Part shown: positions 10,586 through 21,174 of the stretch, piece by piece | Layout of the letters: the number at the start of each line of letters is the position of its first letter | Position numbering within the stretch: position 1 is the first letter of the stretch | Source of the DNA: Azolla pinnata | Taxonomy: Eukaryota > Streptophyta > Polypodiopsida > Salviniales > Salviniaceae | Assembly (NCBI GenBank): GCA_037176905.1 | Contig: JBBBWG010030499.1 | Span: 1 to 31,274 of the forward strand | Length of the DNA: 31,274 bases | Direction of reading: 5' to 3' | Program-made: the position numbers and the translations under genes | The notes under the pieces: generated by a model | What the model was told of the DNA's origin: nothing | Database searches by the model: none | The model's input: only the letters and a program-made list of their open reading frames with translations

Positions 10586-13500
10586 TCATTGTTCGTCAAA
10601 ATCAGTTGCATCTGAATCCCCAGGTGTAACTTCCTCCATCTTGATTCCCCAATTGCAGCGAATCACTCTATTGCCAAGAAGCTTTCCTGATGAATGAAAT
10701 TAAAATACTTACTGTTTATGGAACCCTGATACATATAGAGATCAAATATATAGATAAAACATACCTGTCATTTCCCTTATAGCTCTCTCTGCATCCTGGA
10801 AAAGGCCAGAAACTACAATGTAAGTAGAAGTGGATAAGTAACCTAATGATGAATAGCATCGCACCAGAAACTGAACGGTTCTATATTACCCTTACCTGCT
10901 GGTTCCCAAAAGAAACAAAACCAAATCCCCTTGAGCGGCCACTTCGTGGATCCCGCATTACATGTGCTTGCCTACATACCAAAAGATTTTATTACAAACA
11001 ATTGTCATCCACTAACTAATATTAACTCTGAATTCTCGAGCAGAAAATATGGAATCCAAACATAGACAAATAAAGTTGGATGGCTTTGTAACAGACAAAT
11101 CATGCAAAACAGCCACTCATAAAGCAACTTAGGGATTCAATGGTTTCATATCTACCTCTAGCACTTCTTCTGAGTCTTATATCGCCCCAACAGAGAGGGC
11201 TCATTGATTCTAGACATAAATTTATAGCTTGGTTAAAATAATAAGAAGCCTGACTTTGTCAAGAGATCAACAATAGACTGAGCATTTTTCATGAACGTGT
11301 AGAGAATGAATTGCGTAAAAACCAGTACAATTGTTCCCTCATCAACGCATTGTTATCATTTATCCTCCACCAGAAAAGGGCCTAGGTGACAATGCCATGA
11401 TGACATTCCCATGTCAATAAAATTGGATTGAAGCTATCAAGAAAGATTAAGCCTATAAAACAATAATTAATCAGTAAAAAAGAAAGAGAAATAGAGAGCA
11501 ATACAAATAACTAGATATGAGCACAAATCACAGGACCATTACAAAAAAAGAATAGTCAAGAAAGCTGCAACATTCCATTTTCCAACAATGAAAAGAAAAC
11601 TCTACTGCTTACATTAGGGGAGCAGGGGATAGACAAGAAAGAGCTTGCTTACGAGCAACTTGGATAGATATTAAAATTTGCGAAGAGAGCAGCATCAGTT
11701 ATCTCTGGACTAAGATTGCCAACAAATATGTCATAATAATACCCTGCAAATCCAATGGAAGTTTAGTCCAGCAATTTCCTAGGAAATCGCACATTATTTA
11801 ACAATAGGGAATAAAAAATATAAATAGCACAAAACAGCAAGCCTAATGAACTAATTATAACCTGCTGTAGCTTCCCTTTCCTCACTTGTATAAGCCCAAT
11901 TAACTTTGATAGGTTGCTTAAACCTGCTTACGTCATCAATAAAGAAAGAACCCAAGGCATATTAACATTTTTTAGGACATTAAAATGACCTATTAAACAA
12001 AAACGAAAAAATCTATCTCCAAATGTTTTCATGCCTCAAACGAGAATAGATGTAAATTTTTGAAATATTCTAGGCATCTAATAAACCAAAAGAACAGAAG
12101 AGCATAAATATGAAATTACTAAAAAAAAGTATGGAATTTACACATGTCAATTATTTGATTCAATCTTACAACTGTTTTCCATTCAACATCAGAATTGCCG
12201 CTGCTGCTGTATGACTATCTGAATAGTCCACAAAACCATACGATGACTGCAAGCATAAACAACTTGCTTAATATGATTGATCGCTTAGTAGTTAAACACT
12301 TTGTAACCATACTGAAATGATCAACAAAAACAGAGTATCACAGAAAAAATCTATCCATAGAATGGAACTCATAAGACCTGCTAATCTTTATAGAAATAGA
12401 CCTAAGACTTTACACATTCCACTGTAAGGGACAACTTGCATGGTTTTGTTCTTAATGCTTTCCATAGTGCCATTCAATGTGCTTGTAAATATCATTGGCT
12501 TTGCCAAAGCTAAATAGACTGTGCTGAAGAACTTTGTCACTACCTTGTTCCTTTTGAAGAGTTTGCAACTAGAGAGAGGGCCGATCGTAGCGAAAACCTC
12601 TGCCAAAAGTGCTGCTGTAACTTTCTCGTGAATATTGCCCACGTATCTACATCGAAGCTCATCATAATTTCAGAAACAAGTAAATGATCCACGTACATAC
12701 TCATATGCACATATCTCAAGGTTTCGTCCAATCTTTCTACCAACTTTTACAACTAATCCATTATGAGGGATAAGACTAATTGGAACTGTCCATATAATTT
12801 GGAAATTTTTAAATAAGATAACGCTCAAGCACAAAAATAAAGCAATAAGAGGCATCTGTCAACTCACAGGCTGCAAGATGAAGCAGACTCAAATTCAGGC
12901 AGTAGATTTCCAGTTGGGACGGCATCTATCTGCAAAAGAAAAAATTAATAAAGAGATGCAATCCAGTTCGATGATGTAATGCACAACTTTTAATGTCACT
13001 TGTACCAATAAACGTCCACAAAACCTCAAACAAACGTATTGGGCCATGTACATACTTCTCATTGTTTGCATTGCTCCAATTTGACAAAGTAAATAGGTCT
13101 CATTACGAGATCTGTTATAATTATGAAAAATTCGTGACATCTGTTATAATTCTATAAATTATGGACAAGACTATATTAAAGGTTATGGATATATCCACGC
13201 ATATACATACAAAATATAATGAGATCGAAAGAAAGACCGCACCATATGAGCTACGTCACATGATGCAAAATCGACTAATATGTTCTTTCTTACTCGAGTA
13301 AAAGAAGATCTTGATGGCAGGCAACCAGCGACTTAACCCATATCTAGACTTAATAATTTCTCTCCTTGTAATAAATGTATTTCAATACTTATAAAACCTA
13401 TTGTCGAGTCTTATGTTACTAGGTAACATAACTCTCATTACACTTTTGATCTCGGATTAGACTCACACTAGCTTTATGCACCAAAGAAACATAATCACGA

Positions 13501-15094
13501 AACTTCACCCCATAATTACATCGCAAAATGAGACAATTTCTCTTGCATTTGATCTTTCATTACTAAGAGCACTACGATTTGATAAACTTTAGCATTGACA
13601 CTACGGTATTCTAAGGACAATGAAAAGTTGCCTTGAGCTATTATATTAAATGGAAGATTTGTAATAGTACTGTTGAGATATCAAGCTCAATATATGTTCG
13701 TACGCACAAACTTGTGCAATTAAATAGCTACACATAAAACTAGGTATCTAGGTTTTATATGTCTAGTAGTTCGTGTAAGTCAAAAGGATAGAGTACTTTG
13801 ACGGCTACATCGATATATGAAGCCCATCTGGGCATATTTGCATCTGATGATGAAAATTTGCTGAGTAATATAGTCACTCTCTTTCTGCGTCTAAGTTCAG
13901 CAATTCACTTCTCATCCACTACTGTGTACAGTTTTGCTAAAAAATCGATCGATTTATCTCACAAATCCTCTCACTCACTCACCTCACACATTCGTATATT
14001 GCTTCCACGTAGAGGACTCGTTACATGGCCACAGAATCATACCAACTCAATAACCCCAATTACACACTTTGGGAACATAGAACCAGCTGAGTAATGAAAT
14101 TCCTAGCAACATACATGCAAGATCACATACAATATGTGCAGCTTACTCGGCTCCATCAATGTCGACGTCACCAATGATGAGATGGCACAGCATCTAACGG
14201 GTCACATCGACTTTGCATGCAAACACACAGGAAATCAATGTGGTGCATCAATTTCTCCGATAGGCATATGCATAGGTTCCATGCATAGGTCTTGACGTCT
14301 TAAAGTTGCATGCACAGGCCAACGCGTGGGACAATTGTCGTGTAGACCAAGGACGAGGCTGTAGAAAATGGGGAAGGGGGGGGGGGGGGGGGGAGGGGAG
14401 AGAATCAGGCAAGGAAGAGATGGACAAAGTCCAAATAATAGATAGAAAAATTCCCACTGCCAATTATCGGAAAGTGGAAGTAGTAGACTAAGTTTGGAAA
14501 ACAAGGATGTGTACTATGCAGGTAGGAATGCGTATGCATATGAATCCGCATGGAAAACGACGACGTACTACGCAGGTAGGAATCCGTATGCATATGCATC
14601 TGTATGGCAAACAGAGATGGACTGTGTGGAAGTAGAAGAAATGTGTAGATGGATGTATGTGCGATGATGCATATGTGTTACCTACATAGACGTGTAAGCA
14701 GACAGAAATGTGGATGTGGTACGCATGCGATTGGGCAAAGAACAAGGAGGAGGATCGAGTCATAGAAAATGGGAGGCGGAGGAGGAGGGTGTGGCCAAAC
14801 CTGAGAAGCGACAGACAGCTGGGCGGGATGGTAAAGGGAGGCTTGCTTCTCGAGGATGGATTGGCGGACGAGGAGCTGCTGCTGGAGGCGGAGGAGCTGC
14901 TGCTGCTGCTGCTGTTGCCGCAGCTGCTGCAGGTGCAGGTTGAGGGGGCGCTGCGGAGGCGGAGGCACCTTCAGCGGGCGGTGATGATGGGGGGAGGAAG
15001 AAGAAGAAGAAGAAGAAGAGGCAGAAGACGGCGATGGCGATGGCGATGGCGATGGCGATGGCGAGGAGGAGGAGGATGCAGAGACAGCGAACAT
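10586..15094 (-). CDS. UBP1: UBP1/TIA-1-like oligouridylate-binding protein with only two RRMs, 9 exons
   Basis: Exons in transcript order are 15094-14801, 12929-12868, 12646-12544, 12246-12170, 11923-11862, 11743-11653, 10971-10896, 10795-10765 and 10686-10586, giving 298 residues. The N-terminus holds a Ser-Pro run (residues 11-22), a Ser run, a His triplet, and then a Gln/Leu-rich stretch ending QASLYHPAQL, the hallmark start of plant UBP1 proteins. RRM1 has RNP2 LYVGNI (119-124) and RNP1 KSSYGFVDY (153-161). RRM2 has RNP2 IFVGNL (205-210) and RNP1 RGFGFVSF (244-251), ending RCNWGIK. Family members bind U-rich RNA, act in pre-mRNA splicing and mRNA stability, and enter stress granules; they normally have three RRMs and about 400 residues. 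Here a TGA follows 17 acidic residues after RRM2. All splice sites are intact, so it looks expressed rather than decayed. The start is the first ATG in the open frame, which extends only to a TTG at 15115. Confidence 0.85.
14370..14399 (+). repeat. Poly-G tract
   Basis: The plus strand has 18 consecutive G (14376-14393), flanked by GGGGAA and AGGGGAG. On the transcribed strand of the host gene this reads as poly-C within intron 1. The run length may be affected by sequencing error. Confidence 0.85.
14505..14700. repeat. Imperfect repeats of CGTATGCATATG-type words
   Basis: GCAGGTAGGAATGCGTATGCATATGAATC at 14519 is followed by a close copy at 14571 (GCAGGTAGGAATCCGTATGC..), a spacing of 52 bases. 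Related ATGCATATG and GATGTATGTGCGATG words follow. It belongs to the same compositional class as the alternating minisatellites elsewhere in the window. Confidence 0.65.
15030..15064 (+). repeat. GATGGC hexanucleotide repeat inside the UBP1-like coding exon
   Basis: About five copies of GCGATG in tandem encode, on the minus strand, the Ser-Pro dipeptide run near the protein N-terminus. Adjacent GAA/GAG triplets (14998-15020) encode the Ser run. Such coding repeats often vary in length between alleles. Confidence 0.9.
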
Positions 15095-15117
15095 GGCGAA
15101 GAACCAAAAGAACAAGA

Positions 15118-15735
15118 GTTGAAATTTTGTGGCAGTACGTTAAGATAAGAACAAGAAGTGTGAACAAATGTCTGTATTTGACGGTTGCCAGTTTAGGGTT
15201 TGGGGTTTAGGGTTTAGGGTTTCGTTAGGGTTTCGTTAGGGTTTAGGGTTTCGTTAGGGTTTAGGGTTTCGTTAGGGTTTAGGGTTTCGTTAGGGTTTCG
15301 TTAGGGTTTAGGGTTTCGTTAGGGTTTAGGGTTTTGTTAGGGCTTAGGGTTTCGTTAGGGTTTAGGGTTTACGGTTCGGCTCATTTACAGGCTCAATCGA
15401 GCCGACCGAACATTTCCAACTGCCGTTTCAGAGTACATCTGTTTAAAACGAAAGGTGAAGAGTCGGATCCACTTTGCTGCCCGTCTAGGGTTTGAGTTAG
15501 GGTTAAAGTTTTGGAGTAGTACATAAAGATAAGAAGAAGATTGTGAGCAAAGTCTGTATTTGACATTTGCTAGTTTAGGGTTTGGGGTTTAAGGGTTTAG
15601 TTAGGGTTTAAGGGTTTAGGGTTCGGCTCATTTACAAGCTCGATCGAGTCTGGCCAAACATTTTCCAACTATTGTTCGGAGTACATCAGTCAAGCACAAA
15701 AGGTGAAGGATCGGATCCGCTTCGCTTCCTGAACC
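15118..15735. repeat. Tandem duplication carrying telomere-motif arrays
   Basis: Two diverged copies lie head to tail, about 15118-15482 and 15505-15735. Both contain, in order, an AAGATAAGAA..AAG block, GTCTGTATTTGAC, a TTTAGGG array, GGTTCGGCTCATTTACA, GCTC.ATCGAG, CCAAC.., GAGTACATC, AAAGGTGAAG and CGGATCC. The first copy has a much longer array than the second. Copy 1 starts only about 25 bases upstream of the UBP1-like start codon, so the duplication spans that gene's 5' UTR and promoter. Confidence 0.85.
15190..15375 (+). repeat. Interstitial TTTAGGG / TTTCGTTAGGG array
   Basis: About 19 TTAGGG units occur in 185 bases. They mostly alternate between the canonical plant telomere unit TTTAGGG and the longer TTTCGTTAGGG, with a TTTTGTTAGGG and a CTTAGGG variant. 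In the direction of the UBP1-like gene it reads as CCCTAAAC, the plant telo-box, about 100-280 bases ahead of the start codon. Confidence 0.95.
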
Positions 15736-17700
15736 GCGCCCGAGACCTCATGCAGAGTCCTTGTACCAATCATCGGTCATCGATCGTCGATGCCAAGGCC
15801 AGAAGAAAAAGCCGATTTCCCACCGATCCTCTTCTTCTGCACTCTCCTATAGGCCAGGAGCTGGTGCCGTTGAAAAAAACAGAGGCTTGAAAGTCTCATT
15901 CTGAATGCCTCGGTGAACAGAGCATCATAGCCAGATTCCGGTGATCACGCTGGAAATACATACGGAGTATCATTGACCGCGGCTTCGATGGGATTAACAT
16001 CCGGAACAGTTATGAAGAATGCCTCCAGGATTTTAGTCCTTGCGATGAACTCCAATGTATGGCTCCCGATTTGCGGTATCAAACATAACGGAACGTATTT
16101 GCTAGTCATTGATCGGAGAGGAAGCGACACTTGCTAATTCAACCACGAAGCTTCTTACGCACGCATATCAACAGTCGATGGCTAGTTTGTACTAGAGGAC
16201 ACGACGAGAATTTTATATAAATCGTTTGATTCATATGCAGATTCTTCGGGTTAATTGAACTAGTTGCTAATTATCTCATCGTTTTAACCAGATTAAGATG
16301 GCGTTCGGATCCATATGATCAGAGCCGCCCCAGTTGTGCTACATCATGTGATTAGTAGTTAGTTGAACAAAGCAAATAAATAAGGTCGCCTATCATCATC
16401 TGGCAGTTAATACAATTGGAAATACTTCCCCTCCTCCTCCTCCTCATCATCATCAAGGACTAACAATGTTGTTCAGAACTGGGTCTGTATCAATTGTCCC
16501 CATGATGAAGACGAACGGCTAGGTCTGTTTAGGGTTTCATCGCAATCCAAGCTTGAAAGCTCAGAACATCAAGCAAGCAATTCGATACCTGGCATTGCCA
16601 CCATATCAACCGACTACTATTTCACTAAGTTTCTGATCGATGCGATTGAATCCAGCTCTTCATGCATCTCAGCGGCCCTGCAAAGAACTGTTTCGAAAAA
16701 AGCCCAGGTAGCCATCTCCACATTACTCTGATGCATCCACCCTCCTCTGCATTTTTCGCTCTTTTCCGACTCGGGCGTGGAATCCGCTGGCAAGGAAAGG
16801 AAGCAAGCAAAATAAACATGCTCTACTCCATCTCTCCAAACATTTTTTTCCTTGCTTCAAGGATCGAAGAAGACAGAGCCGAGACTGGAGATGCAGAATG
16901 TAGGCACTGCTCACATTGCTGGGGTAAAGGTCGCGAGCGCTTAGGTATGCTTTGGGCATTGTTCAGATGCTAATTAATGACTAGGATTAGCATAACTTTC
17001 TGTGTATAATCATGCTTTGCCAACGAATGGAATACCAATGGCATGGAATGCAGGAAGTATGCAGAAATCACCCAAATACTCTGTTCCATATCTGTCAATG
17101 ATTAGGGTTACTTTAGCCTTCCCTCAATAGCATACATATGCTTTACCATCAAATGATCAGGATTACCGTAACTTTCCTTGAGGCTGTGTAGAATGATTTA
17201 CTAGCAAATGGCAATGGTGTGCAACTCAGGATTCTCCTTTTTTACTTGTGACAGATTTCTTAATGTCACATTCAACAGTGCTTTTGGGCAAGATTTTTTT
17301 TCCCCACTCTTCCCAGCCATGAAAAACACTTTCACAATACAAAGGAGAAATCACCAAAATCATTCCATGGAATTGGTTCATCAAATTGCTGTAAATCAAT
17401 ATTTCCAATAATACCTATGAAGATCTTCCTTCCCAACACAAAGCAAAAATTAAGACCCTTTTGATGTTACCATGAAACCCGTTGAAATACAGACCCAATA
17501 TCAAAACATATTCCATTCTGGAAATCCATGCAATACCATGATGGTAAAGAGTTTTTACCACACAAACTATTGGAAGATGCCCTCCTCTGCACGACAATTC
17601 GAAATGGAAGTAGCAAAATGTACACATGAAGCTCTCCTTGGTTTTCTTTCTCACAGAGCTTGAAATGGCAAAAGCAAGCTATGATACAAACTTTGCAATC
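15736..17700. other. Spacer without a recognised gene
   Basis: Several short frames occur, for example minus 15945-16130 (61 codons) and plus 16662-16973 (103 codons). None shows a known domain or a coherent exon chain. Small CTCCTCCTC / CATCATCAT microsatellites lie at 16431-16455. Some of the sequence near 16980-17200 repeats ATGATTAGGGTTAC / ATGATCAGGATTACC-like words. I see nothing here that I can call a gene. Confidence 0.45.
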
Positions 17701-17702
17701 TA

Positions 17703-17771
17703 ATCAGAACAAGAAGAAGGAGAAGAAGAAGAAGAAGAAGAAGAAGAAGAAGAAGAAGAAGAAGAAGAAGG
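17703..17771 (+). repeat. GAA/AAG trinucleotide microsatellite
   Basis: A nearly perfect run of AAG triplets follows GAACAAGAAGAAGGAG and ends at GGCAAAGAAG. It lies in the 3' flank of the minus-strand DUF1005 gene. Confidence 0.95.
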
Positions 17772-17989
17772 CAAAGAAGAATAGATGTGATTACCGGAAG
17801 GGGCGTGCTCTTTTGTACACTCCTTCAATAATGTGCGCTACCTATACAACAACAAAAAAATGAAATCCAACCAAAATGAAGAGAACTGGTAACTGAAAAT
17901 GAGATAGCTGTATGGCTCAGGATCAAACAATCACACAGGATTTGCATTTGCGTTCCATTTCCTCGATCCTTTTTACTCCGGTTGAAACA

Positions 17990-18415
17990 CATTCCACAAA
18001 CTCTCGATCTGTTTCCTCTGGCTCAAAGACAACTCTCGATGCGTTTCCTCTGGTAGGAAGGCCACTCCGATCTGTTTCTTCGCCCGGTGAAAAGCTTCCC
18101 ATTCTTCTCAATCTTCTATTTGCAGCGAGAAAAAACAAAATCATGTGCTCCGTCTCTCAATCTCTCAATGAGAGCTGAAAAAAAAAAGAAACCAAAAAAG
18201 AAGGGTTTCCACTGCTCCTCGACTGATGATTAAACCTTAGTGGAGCAAAATCATGCGATCCTCCTTGATCTTCCCAATGAGAGCCGACAAAAAGAACAAA
18301 AAGCAGGTGTTTCTACTGCTCCCGAATCATTTTTCCTTCCTTCGAGATCCTTTAAACTCTGCAGAGGAGAGAAGAGCTCAAAAAGAAGGGTTTCCAATTG
18401 CTGCTCCGCGATCAG
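17990..18415. repeat. Two families of short imperfect repeats in the DUF1005 3' flank
   Basis: CTCTCGATCTGTTTCCTCTGG recurs about every 32 bases near 18001, 18032 and 18064. Next, a unit of about 110 bases recurs near 18135, 18247 and 18365; it has AAAATCATG.G.TCC, CAATGAGAGC, AAAAAGAA and GGGTTTC.A.TGCTCC blocks, with the third copy partial. Both families would be in the 3' UTR or just beyond it. Confidence 0.65.
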
Positions 18416-18477
18416 GGTTCGGGGGGGGTTGGGAGCAGAAAGGAGAAGATGCTTCCGCGATCGATGGGCCCTTTCCG

Positions 18478-21041
18478 TCAGTCATTCGGGGTCGAAAGCG
18501 CCGAAACAAAGCTCTTGCCGAGCTTCTTGCTGAAGGGGAGGCAAGCATCGACGCTGAGATCGACAGCAGCAGCGAGGGCCATGAACACAGCAGCATCTTC
18601 AGCATCGCCGATATGGCGCATGGCAAGCTCGATGTGGGGAGGCCGGGGTTGCCTCCGCCTGAGCCCCGCGGCATCAACGCTAGCACTCATCACAAACCCT
18701 AGCCCTGCGCCGCAATCCATGGCAGCAGCAGCAGCAGCAGCAGCGCCGCAGGAGCCATTGGCAGCAGCCAAGCTGAAGCAGAAGTCGCCGCTGCTTTGGG
18801 GGCTTTCCACAGGCGAGGGCGAGCAGGAAGAGGAGGAGGCAAACCCTAGGCCCTCGGGCCTGAGCTTGAGCGAATCGATGAGGAATTCGCCTCCTCTGCG
18901 AGCATCGATCACGCTCTCCAGCACGAGGGCCCCGCCGCAAGCGTTGCTGCCGATGCTGCCAAAGCCCATCCCTTCATGACCCATGAGCAGCGTGAAGCGG
19001 GAGCCGAGCCCACCTCGCTTCTCCCTCCATGCCTCTAGCCTTCCCCAGGGCATCCAACTGTCTTCTCCGCCCCTCGGATCTGCCCTCATTATGAGCCACG
19101 CCCCGGGGTTCGACCTCCCCACTGCGTCTGTCCCCGTCGACGGCACAAACGGCGTCACCATCGACGCCGCCGCCACCGCCGAGCCCGACAGGTCGTATAT
19201 CAGCACCAGCCACCCCTTCCTCTCCTTCTTCTCCTTGCTCGATTCGCGGCCGTAGTAGCCGCTGCCCAGCCGAGACGATCTGTTTCGGCAAAAGACGGCG
19301 CGTCCGAAAGCTGGATGAGATTCGAGTAGAGAGACGCTCGACTCGATATGGTTTGACTAGATTAGACTAGACAAGGTTTAGATTAGATTCAGACAAGGTT
19401 AGATTAGCTAGACAAGAAGACTAGATTCGAGTAGATTAGATTAGATTAGATTAGATTTAGATAAGGTTAGATTAGCTAGACAAGAAGACTAGATTCGAGT
19501 AGACTAGATTAGCCTAGATTAGACTTAGACAAGACTAGACTCGATTAGATTAGAGTAGAGTAGACTAGATTAGACTAGATTCGAGTAGGCTCGATTAGAC
19601 TAGATTAGCCTAGATTAGACTTAGACAAGACTAGACTCGATTAGATTAGATTAGAGTAGACTAGATTAGACTAGATTAGAGTAGACAAGGTTAGATTAGA
19701 TTCACTAGACAAGATTTGGTCAGGTTAGGGTAAATTAGATTGGATGAGGTTAGGCTAAGTTATGTTAGGCTAGACTAGGCCAGATTAGATTAGAATTCTT
19801 TGGGTACATCGCCCACTAATACGCCAGCTTTGACATGGGATCTAAACTTAGTGATTTGGAGTAGCCATGGATTTGAACCTCCAATACCCTGGACATGGAA
19901 CCGATCCATTCCCCAAAACAGACTCTACGCAAAATGATCTGGGCATACAGAACTGGCTCAAAACAGGCCCTCCAATGCCATGGAAATAATCTAGGAAAGG
20001 ACCACAACAGATTGTTCCTCCTAAGGAATTTAAGGGGTGAAACAGAGTGTTCTTTTTTCAAAGAATCTAATCCTGACGCGGAAAAGGAGTAGAGAGGATT
20101 GTCTCCATGGAACCAAAACACTTGACGTAAACAAGGAACAAAACAGAGAACTTCTTTGGAATCTAATCCTTGATGCGAAAATGGAAACAAACACAAGAAC
20201 CTTTTTTTTTTTCCCCTGCTCACCTGGCTCGAAAGCTCCGATCGCAGGTGAATTTGCAACTGAAGATGGGTTGTCTGACCTTCCCTTGAACCTGAACAAT
20301 CTGAGGATTGAGCTCTGGTTGCCCATCAAACTGAAAGATGTACCTGGGATCGAGTTCCGCTCTCACAACCAAATGGATTTCGCATGACGAAGACGATGGC
20401 GACAACGACGAGGACAGAAACCTCTTCTTCTTCGAATTAAGCTTTACCCATCCATTGTGAAGAAAAACGCCTTCTTTCGGATTCGCCAACTGCTCTAACC
20501 TGATAGGAAGAAGAAAGCTTCCGAGGGCCTCCTCGCAGGATTTGATCCTGCCGTAGCTCCGATAACAGGGTGAGAGGATCGAGGGGCGCGATGATGTCGA
20601 AGGGAAAGGAACCATACTATAGACTGTGATCGAAAGGTGGGGGGATTTGGAGGAGAAGAACTTCGATGAGCTTGCCGCAAACAGCTTCGCCAAGGCAGGT
20701 TCGTCCAGGTAGAAGCTAGCTTGGTTCATACCATGATTCTCATACGAAGAGGAAGCAGCAGACGACGACGACGATGACGACGATGATGAAGAAGGGGAAG
20801 AAGATGAAACCAGAGGTATGTTAGACACTGTCTGCGGATCGAAATTGGGCAGCTTCACTCGGCAGAAATGCGATGATGGAGGAGATGACTGCGTTGCTGT
20901 GGACGATGAAGATGGCGTGGCTGTCAATGGCGATGAGCTATGGAAGGAGGAACCTGCGGTTGCTGCAGAATCCAGAGGAGGTTGAGCCAGACGGAGTGCC
21001 AGAGCTCTGACTGAGACTCGGGCAAACGGCCGAGGTTCCAT
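18478..21041 (-). CDS. DUF1005 family protein, 2 exons
   Basis: Exon 1 is 21041-20224 and exon 2 is 19279-18478, with a GT-AG intron of 944 bases, giving 539 residues. The start MEPRPFARVSVRALALRL matches the typical start of plant DUF1005 proteins. Other family landmarks follow: CRVKLPNF, FYLDEPALAKLF, FLHNGW, AELDPRYIFQFDGQPE, QVQGKVRQPIFSCKF; in exon 2 YDLSGSAVAAASMVTPF (about 301-317), SNPGAWLI, PWGRLEAWRE, and near the end EDAAVFMALAAAVDLSVDAC. The molecular function is unknown; the conserved pattern suggests a C2-like beta fold at the start, which is inference. The protein is longer than the 430-460 residues I expect, partly because of Ser and Ala runs (a Ser run near 80-95, an Ala run in exon 2). 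Exon 2 is strongly GC-rich compared with the intron. Confidence 0.87.
18718..18745 (+). repeat. GCA triplet repeat in DUF1005 exon 2
   Basis: Eight or so GCA triplets on the plus strand are read on the minus strand as an Ala run in the protein (the segment before MDCGAGLGFV). This is a candidate length-variable coding repeat. Confidence 0.85.
19345..19795. repeat. TAGATTAGAC-type minisatellite in the DUF1005 intron
   Basis: About 450 bases consist of overlapping TAGATTAG, TAGACTAG, TTCGAGTAG and TAGACAAG words. Higher-order units are visible: a 66-base unit starting CTAGACAAGAAGACTAG (19408 and 19474) and a 96-base unit starting GACTAGATTAGCC (19502 and 19598). On the transcribed minus strand it reads CTAATCTAGTCTAATC, with about 25 CTAAT words. 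The array ends about 65 bases upstream of the intron's 3' splice site. Confidence 0.95.
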
Positions 21042-21174
21042 GGCGATGGAGCCTCAGAAATCCCCAGTGCTTGTGTTCACATAACCTTTGCAAACAAACC
21101 CTAACTGTGTTCGGCTTGGCCTCAGAAACCCTAATCGAGAATCAATCGACTGCCCTCAGAAACCCTATTTGGAG
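21042..21174 (-). promoter_or_regulatory. DUF1005 upstream region with AAACCCTA boxes, left of the gap
   Basis: AAACCCTAACTG (21096), GAAACCCTAATCGAG (21125) and GAAACCCTATTTGG (21159) occur within 135 bases of the start codon. AAACCCTA is the plant telo-box, common ahead of ribosomal and growth-related genes. Here the boxes read forward on the plus strand, opposite to the gene. Confidence 0.6.

Larger units (their letters stand above)
12930..14800 (-). other. Large first intron of the UBP1-like gene
   Basis: This 1,871-base intron separates the Q-rich exon from the exon beginning IDAVPTG. It is AT-rich up to about 14090. It then holds the G-run at 14370-14399 and a repetitive stretch of GCATATGCAT-like words at 14505-14700. 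Open frames inside it are short and match nothing I know. Confidence 0.7.

Noticed and set aside
14678..15148. Plus-strand Arg/Gly/Leu-rich frames (146 and 77 codons)
   Set aside because: They are shadows of the UBP1-like first exon, whose minus-strand frame splices correctly into RRM1.
15190..15375. A chromosome end
   Set aside because: The array is short, mixed with TTTCGTTAGGG variants and flanked by genes on both sides, so it is interstitial.
15945..16130. A 61-codon minus-strand frame with a protein-like composition
   Set aside because: No family recognised, no neighbouring exon found and no support beyond being open; listed only as part of the spacer.
18398..18979. A 193-codon plus-strand frame
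   Set aside because: It is antisense to DUF1005 exon 2, which has clear family landmarks and a supported splice junction.
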